Shown: in pieces, positions 13,623 through 18,545 of the stretch
Layout of the letters: every line of letters begins with the position of its first letter
Numbering within the stretch: the first letter of the stretch is position 1
Assembly: GCA_018302185.1 (NCBI GenBank)
Contig: JAGVZX010000050.1
Span: 1 to 18,545 of the forward strand
Direction: 5' to 3'
DNA: 18,545 nt
Source of the DNA: Candidatus Woesearchaeota archaeon
Lineage (GTDB): Archaea; Nanobdellota; Nanobdellia; Woesearchaeales; UBA10200
The notes under the pieces: generated by a model
The model's database searches: none
What the model was told of the DNA's origin: nothing
What the model saw: only the letters and a program-made list of their open reading frames with translations
Position numbers and translations under genes: made by a program

Positions 13623-13823
13623 AAAGCGGTGGCGACTGCCGACGAACACTAGCATAGAAAATTTAAGAGTTGCTCCTCCTCTACGCATAGATAATGGTTG
13701 TGTTGATGGAAATGTATTGCGTGCTGTGTTAATTAATATGTAAGTATATGGTATTGCCCGTCGCAACTTAGTATGCTTATTGTGGAATTGTGTTCGTCAA
13801 AAATTGGCAGTCGCCACAGCTTT
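13623..13823 (+). ncRNA. Structured RNA element 2
   Basis: A 201-nt element closed by a long stem. AAAGCGGTGGCGACTGCC (13623-13640) pairs with 13806-13823 at 17 of 18 positions. Directly inside, GACGAACAC (13641-13649) pairs with GTGTTCGTC (13790-13798). The 3' strand alone carries a bulge, AAAAATT (13799-13805). An AGCATA/TATGCT pairing (13651-13656 with 13772-13777) and AGTTGC/GCAACT (13668-13673 with 13763-13768) can extend the structure. The loop has CTCCTCCTCTAC and ATTGCCCG, shared with element 3. A T-run (13821-13825) closes the stem like a terminator, and TTTATTTATT at 13591-13600 is about 28 bases before the first paired base; both favour plus-strand transcription. It lies between copy 2 of the rpl11 repeat and the 3' end of the large surface-protein gene. 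No protein is encoded. Confidence 0.7.
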
Positions 13824-13862
13824 TTAGGCGACTTGAGGTTATATATTTAGGCAGATTTATTT

Positions 13863-16800
13863 TTATTTTTGTACAGAATCATCGTCAAGATCTGCCGGAA
13901 CTATTGTCCCAGTAGCTGTCGTGAAAAGACCAGGAGCTGCTTTGCCCCCTGATCCATCGCCAAAAGCTGTTTCCTGCTCTGGAACCTCAATAATATCTCT
14001 TGCCTGCTGATTTACATCAACAATATCTGCGCAGATCGAATTTGCATACCTGTTTGAGAATTCAATGCTGCGTGTAAATTCTATGCATACCCTGTTAAAA
14101 TCTTTTCTACTGTACTGCACAAACATGTTTCTTTGGATAGCGCTTGCGCCTTTTTTGACGCTCTCTTCTTCACAGAGTTTTGTCCCAGAATCTATGAACA
14201 GGCATTTTTTTGGTGAAGTGCCAGACAGCCATACATTAAAGAAAGGGCCTTCTGCAAGGAACCTGTATATATAATCGCCTTTGCCTGTTTTTCCTAGAAA
14301 TTGCGCTTCAGGCGTTGGCTTTGGGTCATCTACTGCTCTTATTACAGTTCTCTGCCTTACATCTGCAGTATCTATCAATGACTCAGGAATATTTACCTTG
14401 TAGCTGATCTTGTAGAGATAGATGATAGAGTCATTATATGGATTGCCAAATGCCTGACGTTCGCCGTTCACAAACGCAGCTGTCACCAGCTGACCTCCAG
14501 GTGTCTGGACAAGAAGAACATTGTCACCTATCTTCTTGAGATTTGATTCGCATGCCTTTGAGATACGATAATCAGAGCCGCCCATTATGATGTTGTTAAA
14601 ATATGCGTCTGTCTTCCTGTTCCATTCTGTAAAAAAATGGCTGTCTGCAAACAAAGAAGAAAGCTGGCCAAATGATTGCGCATAATCCTGCGCATTTGCA
14701 ATCCTTGCTGCCCTGTCTTTTGCTGCGCCTTCCTTATATTCTGCTAGGGCTGCCTGTTGCTGCTCAGGCGTTAAGCCAGATTCTTTTATTTTTTTCTCTA
14801 CATCTGCTGGTATTCCACCAAACAGTCCGACTAATCTAAGGTTAGTCCCGAGTTTTGTCTTGACTGTCCCTTGGCTCTGCGCAAATGCAGGATCATATTC
14901 AGAGCTTTCAGGATTTAAGCGGGAATCCTGCGGATTAAATGAGCCAGGATATTCCATGATCTCTCCAGTGCCAGGGTCATAATTGATCAACTTGCTGTCT
15001 GCACCAAAATTGGCAGGATCTTTTGGATCAAAGTTAGCATCTGGATTTATGGAACCATCGTCATTTACAGTAAACTTTTTTGTGCTGACCTGAGTATAAG
15101 TTTTTCCGTCTGCGCCATAGACTGTCTTTTTCAGCTGAGTGCCTTCATTGCCTCCCCATTTGCCTAAAATGCCCAGATCAATCTTGCCGACATCTGAAAT
15201 GCCAGACTTAGTCCTTTCAACTTTCGCAGTCACTCTGCCAGAAGGATCTGTTGTTACGCTGCTCTCAAAATCTACGATCTTATCGTCTTTATCTTTTGTA
15301 TACCGTATTTCAGTCGTAGTGCCGTCAAAATTCGGGATTATCTCACCAGATTCATAAGTAGCAACTGCTCTTGCTTTTTCACGGCTTTCCTTTTTGCTGT
15401 TCGCAGCAGTTAATTCTTTCAATGCAGCTTCAACTTCTTCTTTTGTTGTATCTCTGGCATCTTCTGCTTCATTAATTTTTTTTTGCGCTGCATCAATAAA
15501 GGTTTGAGGTTCTTTTACAGCACTAAACACCTCTAACTCTTTTTCTGCAGCTGTAAGAGCATCAGTTATTTTTTTTTTCTCTATAAATTCCCCCATATCC
15601 TTTTTTTTCGCTTCTCTACGTTTTTCCGTTGCATCTTCTAACTCTTTCTGTGCATCTTTAACTAATCCTTCTAATCTGGTTTTTTCCGCAATATTTTGAA
15701 TATTAATTTTACCAAGCCTGGTTGTTGGTTGAGCATTAGTGAGTTTATCGTTAGCATCTGTTAGAGCCTGTTGTTTTTCTTGTAATAATTTATCTGCATC
15801 TTCCAGAGTTTTATGCACCTCATTAAATTTGGATTCTGCCTTGCTGGCTGCTTCTTTTGCTGCAGTAACTTTTTTTTGCGCTTCATCAACAACTTTTTGC
15901 TGTACCTCAGTGAATGGGACAGAGTTTAGATCAGCCTTAATCAGTTCTAACTCTACTCTTGCTCTTGATAGCTCTGTCTCTTTTTCCATTACATTCGGAG
16001 CTTTATCAACATCTAATTCCGCAGGATCTTTTGACTTAATCCCTGCAGCTGCCCTAAACTTATCATCTGCATCATCAGCTTTCATTGCAGCATCAATTGC
16101 TAACGTCTCTGCCCTTTTCTTTGCTTCCTCTGCTGCATTTCTTTTATACACAACCTGCCCAGTTGCTGCATCATGTGTCATGGTATAATCATATGATTTG
16201 CCTTGGACTTTTACAGGAATAGTTCCTGTAGAGATAACATCCTTAAATTCATCTCCTGGCTTCTTGCCTGTATAGATTTTAGTCCCATCTTTCATAACAA
16301 GCACAACATTGCCATCAATCTCTTCACTTGTTATGCCTGTCTTTACAAAGCCATAATGCTCATGATCAGTAGTTTCAGTTCCTCTTTTTTCTGCAACTGT
16401 CGTTACCTCAATATCAGTTATAGCTCCTTGATCTATCCCAGCTGCACCAGCAGATGGACGCACACTTCCACCAACTGTTTCAGAAACCTTAGGGACAAGA
16501 GGCTTAGTCTCGATACTAAATGTTGCACCGCTGACTGTCTCGATCAATGTGCTGCCGTCTGCATTTGGCTTTACTCCTTTGATCATCTCATCTTTATCAA
16601 TAAATAATTTTTTATACATATCAAGAGGCATCGGGCTTGTCACTGTATCAGCAACCCTAAACGCAACTCTGTTTTGGGCATGATCTGTTTCCTGAATAAC
16701 ATATGCATCTGCGTCTTTTATAGGCTGGCCATCGTCATCTCTCAATTGCGTCCTTCTGCCTGTCACGATCTTATCCTTGCCTTGGTATATCTCATAATTT

Positions 16801-17276
16801 CCGTCGCCATCTGGCTTTAGAACCTGCGTGCTGCCGCCTGAAAGCAGGGTGAACTCTCCTGTTGTTCCATCCATCTTGAATCCCGGATTGCTAGGCATTG
16901 GAACATCTTTCTCAAAATGCCCTATAGGTGTCTTAAAGACAGTTGTTACACCAGAAGGTAAAGCAGATGGATTATTAGTCAATGCAGATTTTATTTCATC
17001 TGCCACATCCTTATCTTTTTTTATTTCATCCAATGATCCATACACATAAGTCTTTGCATCTGCCCCATCACCAACTGTGACCTTATATCTTTCATTATCT
17101 GGCTTTCCTGCAGCAGCCTGCTGAGCAGATGCAGAGACACCAGTAGCCTCAGCAGAAGGAGGTGCGCCAGGCGCCCTATAGAGTTCCTTAGCTTCGGTTA
17201 GTGTAGTAAATAAAAGTATAACTATCATCAACACTGCGATTGTTCCGACAACTGATTTATTTCTGCGTTTATTCAT
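13863..17276 (-). CDS. Large secreted or membrane-anchored coiled-coil surface protein
   Basis: 1137 residues. A hydrophobic N-terminal segment (about 9-29, VVGTIAVLMIVILLFTTLTEA) after KRRNK is a signal peptide or anchor. Residues 60-375 are beta-rich with many short DGT/DGDGN-type turns (TGEFTLLSGG, LKPDGDGNYEIYQGKDK). Residues 380-635 form a long Ala/Lys/Glu coiled coil (DEAQKKVTAAKEAASKAESK). A second beta-rich part (about 640-800) follows. The C-terminal 270 residues look like a globular domain with a few cysteines (KKCLFIDSGTKLCEEE, VCIEFTR). I recognise no enzymatic motif; proteins of this type are typical of DPANN cell surfaces, where attachment to a host is often proposed. The ATG at 17276 is the first in frame. 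The gene lies between RNA elements 2 and 3, which are oriented against it. Confidence 0.88.
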   Translation of the reverse strand: MNKRRNKSVVGTIAVLMIVILLFTTLTEAKELYRAPGAPPSAEATGVSASAQQAAAGKPDNERYKVTVGDGADAKTYVYGSLDEIKKDKDVADEIKSALTNNPSALPSGVTTVFKTPIGHFEKDVPMPSNPGFKMDGTTGEFTLLSGGSTQVLKPDGDGNYEIYQGKDKIVTGRRTQLRDDDGQPIKDADAYVIQETDHAQNRVAFRVADTVTSPMPLDMYKKLFIDKDEMIKGVKPNADGSTLIETVSGATFSIETKPLVPKVSETVGGSVRPSAGAAGIDQGAITDIEVTTVAEKRGTETTDHEHYGFVKTGITSEEIDGNVVLVMKDGTKIYTGKKPGDEFKDVISTGTIPVKVQGKSYDYTMTHDAATGQVVYKRNAAEEAKKRAETLAIDAAMKADDADDKFRAAAGIKSKDPAELDVDKAPNVMEKETELSRARVELELIKADLNSVPFTEVQQKVVDEAQKKVTAAKEAASKAESKFNEVHKTLEDADKLLQEKQQALTDANDKLTNAQPTTRLGKINIQNIAEKTRLEGLVKDAQKELEDATEKRREAKKKDMGEFIEKKKITDALTAAEKELEVFSAVKEPQTFIDAAQKKINEAEDARDTTKEEVEAALKELTAANSKKESREKARAVATYESGEIIPNFDGTTTEIRYTKDKDDKIVDFESSVTTDPSGRVTAKVERTKSGISDVGKIDLGILGKWGGNEGTQLKKTVYGADGKTYTQVSTKKFTVNDDGSINPDANFDPKDPANFGADSKLINYDPGTGEIMEYPGSFNPQDSRLNPESSEYDPAFAQSQGTVKTKLGTNLRLVGLFGGIPADVEKKIKESGLTPEQQQAALAEYKEGAAKDRAARIANAQDYAQSFGQLSSLFADSHFFTEWNRKTDAYFNNIIMGGSDYRISKACESNLKKIGDNVLLVQTPGGQLVTAAFVNGERQAFGNPYNDSIIYLYKISYKVNIPESLIDTADVRQRTVIRAVDDPKPTPEAQFLGKTGKGDYIYRFLAEGPFFNVWLSGTSPKKCLFIDSGTKLCEEESVKKGASAIQRNMFVQYSRKDFNRVCIEFTRSIEFSNRYANSICADIVDVNQQARDIIEVPEQETAFGDGSGGKAAPGLFTTATGTIVPADLDDDSVQK

Positions 17277-17360
17277 CGTCTTTTTTTGTGAATTAGTTTT
17301 TCATCTTTTATCAGATTTCTTTATTTTTTGTTAGTATTTGTCTTTTATATTTTTCTAAGC

Positions 17361-17557
17361 AAGCAGTTGAGGCTGCCGACGAACACTAGCTTTGTTTATA
17401 ATATAAGTTGTGTCTCCTCTACTTTGTGAAATGTAGCTGTGTTAACAGGTAAATTAAATCATGTGTTTATAGTTTAGTTAATCGTTGGCATTGCCCGACC
17501 CTACTTGGCTGCGTCATGCGATTTGTGTTCGTCAAATATTGGCAGCCTCAACTGCTT
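17361..17557 (+). ncRNA. Structured RNA element 3
   Basis: A 197-nt element. AAGCAGTTGAGGCTGCC (17361-17377) pairs perfectly with 17541-17557, and GACGAACAC (17378-17386) with GTGTTCGTC (17525-17533). The 3' strand bulge is AAATATT (17534-17540). Against element 2 the outer stem differs at four columns: three are compensatory pair swaps (G-C to T-A, C-G to A-T, A-T to G-C), and one mismatch becomes a pair. Shared loop blocks are CTAGC after the inner stem, GTTG with TCTCCTCTAC, TGTGTTAA and CATTGCCCG. Seven Ts follow the stem (17556-17562), as at an intrinsic terminator on the plus strand. It lies in the 17277-17616 gap, upstream of the surface-protein start and next to the cut end of the KilA-N gene; the rest of that gap is AT-rich and shows nothing further. 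Confidence 0.7.
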
Positions 17558-17616
17558 TTTTTGATCTTAAGTTTTTTCTTTTATTCAATTTTTCTAGTTT
17601 TTTACGAAATTTTTGT

Positions 17617-17901
17617 TCAAGTATTTGTTTTTTCAATCCATTGTTTCGCAGTTAAAATAAAGCTGTTTAATCCTGCCTTTTTTCTAAACCCATCGAATTC
17701 GATGGGGTTAAAATTCGGATTATTAAGATGCTCCCACAAACCTAACAATTCAATCGTATTGCGGTTTCTGAGCCAATTTTGAATGATATAATCAGTTCGT
17801 TCAGGATCTTTATGTTTGGCAATATCAGTAATACAGATGTAATCTTCATCATTCTGCTTGTAAAAACTTACTTCTTTATCCAATACATTGATTTTTTCCA
17901 T
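17617..17901 (-). pseudogene. KilA-N domain protein, C-terminally truncated
   Basis: 94 residues. It begins MEKINVLDKEVSFYKQNDED and continues YICITDIAKHKDPERTDYII, NWLRNRNTIELLGLWE, NNPNFNPIEFDGFRKKAG and TAKQWIEKTN, a close fit to the N-terminal part of KilA-N proteins, DNA-binding proteins of phages and mobile elements that are common in prokaryotic genomes. In relatives the sequence goes on with AIGI, then a conserved Gly/Tyr-rich motif and a helical region, giving well over 200 residues. Here a stop follows the KTNT, and the downstream sequence in all frames is unlike the family. The start is supported by AAGGAGAGT ten bases upstream. The cut lies 60 bases from RNA element 3. It may be a decayed mobile-element gene. 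Confidence 0.75.
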
Positions 17902-18025
17902 TCCCTATTTACTCTCCTTATCCAATTCTTTTAACTGCTGGCATGGGCCATTCGCTGCGGTATACAATGATTTGCCGCTATTTATTTTCTATCTGCTATC
18001 ATCCAGATGCCTACGCTTTTTCCTT

Positions 18026-18545
18026 TTATCCCAGCTCTTTAACCTTCTCGCACATATCATTCTGCGGCTTAAATGAAGCTGTCAGGCCGCCGCCTTTTCC
18101 TTTGCCTGAAAACTGGAATATCGCATCTAAATCTTTATACACTTTTGAGCTAATCTTGACAAAGTCTGCCATCACGCAAGCGCTTGCCACGACATTTGAA
18201 TAACTGCAGATTTTTGGGCAGAAAAAACCTATAACTGCACCTACGAATGCCAACGGATTCTGGAATACTGTCTTTATGATATTGGAAAAATGATCTACGA
18301 TCCAGAACCAAGGTATCAAGCTGTCATATTCGCCATAGATATACCTGCATTCCAGCAGGCTTTTCTGCGCATGGCATTGGTCGATAGGCAAGCCGCCTGC
18401 AACATCCTGCATCAAGCAAACAGCTTGCGAGCAATGTATCTGCCTGTGTTTTTCTGCTGCAGCTATAACTCCAGGGATACATCCCATCAGGATAGCTAAG
18501 CTTAAGCTCTTCATAGGATCAGGCTTGATGCTTAAGGCAGCAGCT
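18026..18545 (-). CDS. C-terminal part of a cysteine-rich surface protein, 5'-partial
   Basis: The frame is open to the window edge (AAALSIKPDP precedes the first Met in view at 18514), so that Met is probably internal and the gene starts outside. The 173 visible residues contain PMKSLSLAILMGCIPGVIAA, EKHRQIHCSQAVCLMQDV, GLPIDQC, LECRYIYGEYDSLIPWFWIV, then a hydrophobic stretch (LAFVGAVIGFFCPKIC) and a Lys/Gly-rich end. This Cys-spaced pattern (IPG, RQI-C, C near DV, GxPxxxC, CxYxxGE, CPxxC) recurs at the C-termini of large uncharacterised DPANN surface proteins as far as I recall. Function is unknown. The last codon is at 18029-18031. The 17902-18025 spacer holds only the likely KilA-N promoter and ribosome binding site. 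Confidence 0.75.
   Translation of the reverse strand, partial: AAALSIKPDPMKSLSLAILMGCIPGVIAAAEKHRQIHCSQAVCLMQDVAGGLPIDQCHAQKSLLECRYIYGEYDSLIPWFWIVDHFSNIIKTVFQNPLAFVGAVIGFFCPKICSYSNVVASACVMADFVKISSKVYKDLDAIFQFSGKGKGGGLTASFKPQNDMCEKVKELG

Noticed and set aside
13623..13823. tRNA, SRP RNA or RNase P RNA
   Set aside because: No T-arm GTTC-A pattern, no SRP tetraloop region and no RNase P conserved regions could be found in the elements.
15739..16188. Plus-strand open frame of 149 residues inside the large surface-protein gene
   Set aside because: Ser/Ala/Cys-rich mirror of the Ala/Lys/Glu coiled coil on the minus strand.
13623..17557. Structured elements 2 and 3 as terminal repeats of a composite transposon
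   Set aside because: No transposase and no target-site duplication seen, and the outer arms differ with compensatory changes, which fits RNA better. Mobility is kept only as an open alternative.
17943..18203. Plus-strand open frames across the 17888-18203 region
   Set aside because: They are antisense to the conserved Cys-spaced C-terminus of the partial surface-protein gene and lack start signals.

Overview
The window most likely comes from an AT-rich archaeal chromosome, probably a DPANN lineage of the Woesearchaeota/Pacearchaeota kind. This is inferred from an archaeal-type SecE/Sss1, an Spt5 of the NGN+KOW type, a uL11 protein, TATA boxes placed 26-30 bases before several start codons (leaderless mRNAs), and cysteine-rich lipoproteins and surface proteins typical of these genomes. 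No tRNA, rRNA, CRISPR array or transposase is visible.

Layout. (1) Positions 1-5110 hold a diverged tandem duplication of an unrecognised two-gene cassette, A1-B1-A2-B2. A is a multi-HTH protein whose C-terminus looks like sigma-70 region 4; B is a conserved alpha-helical protein with a repeated C-terminal module. A1 is cut by the window edge, and A2 has a coding-like 5' extension that may reflect a frameshift. (2) 5144-8107, minus strand: a membrane protein, a cysteine-cluster lipoprotein and a membrane-anchored winged-helix regulator. (3) 8237-9370, plus strand: a small His-rich protein, a structured RNA element, and a membrane-anchored His-rich extracytoplasmic protein. (4) 9480-11419: secE, spt5 and rpl11; SecE has a long His/Gln/Glu-rich extension and uL11 a 100-residue tail. 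(5) 11420-13484: an inserted-looking segment with an Rnl5-type RNA ligase and a broken fic gene. It is bounded by a perfect 23-bp direct repeat, one copy of which is the 3' end of rpl11. The ligase and fic each have the same 40-bp two-half-site operator upstream. (6) 13623-17557: a 1137-residue secreted coiled-coil protein between two copies of the structured RNA element. (7) 17617-18545: a truncated KilA-N gene and the 3' part of a cysteine-rich surface-protein gene that leaves the window.

The strongest candidate for something undescribed is the structured element, present three times in the same orientation (8556-8745, 13623-13823, 17361-17557), each 190-201 nt. All share an inner stem (GACGAACAC or GCGAACAT) with an A/T bulge on the 3' side only, followed by an outer stem. 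In two copies the outer stem differs in sequence but stays paired through three compensatory changes, and a T-run follows. This fits a family of independently transcribed small RNAs better than a simple DNA repeat. The second candidate is the duplicated A-B cassette with its sigma-like domain in an archaeon.
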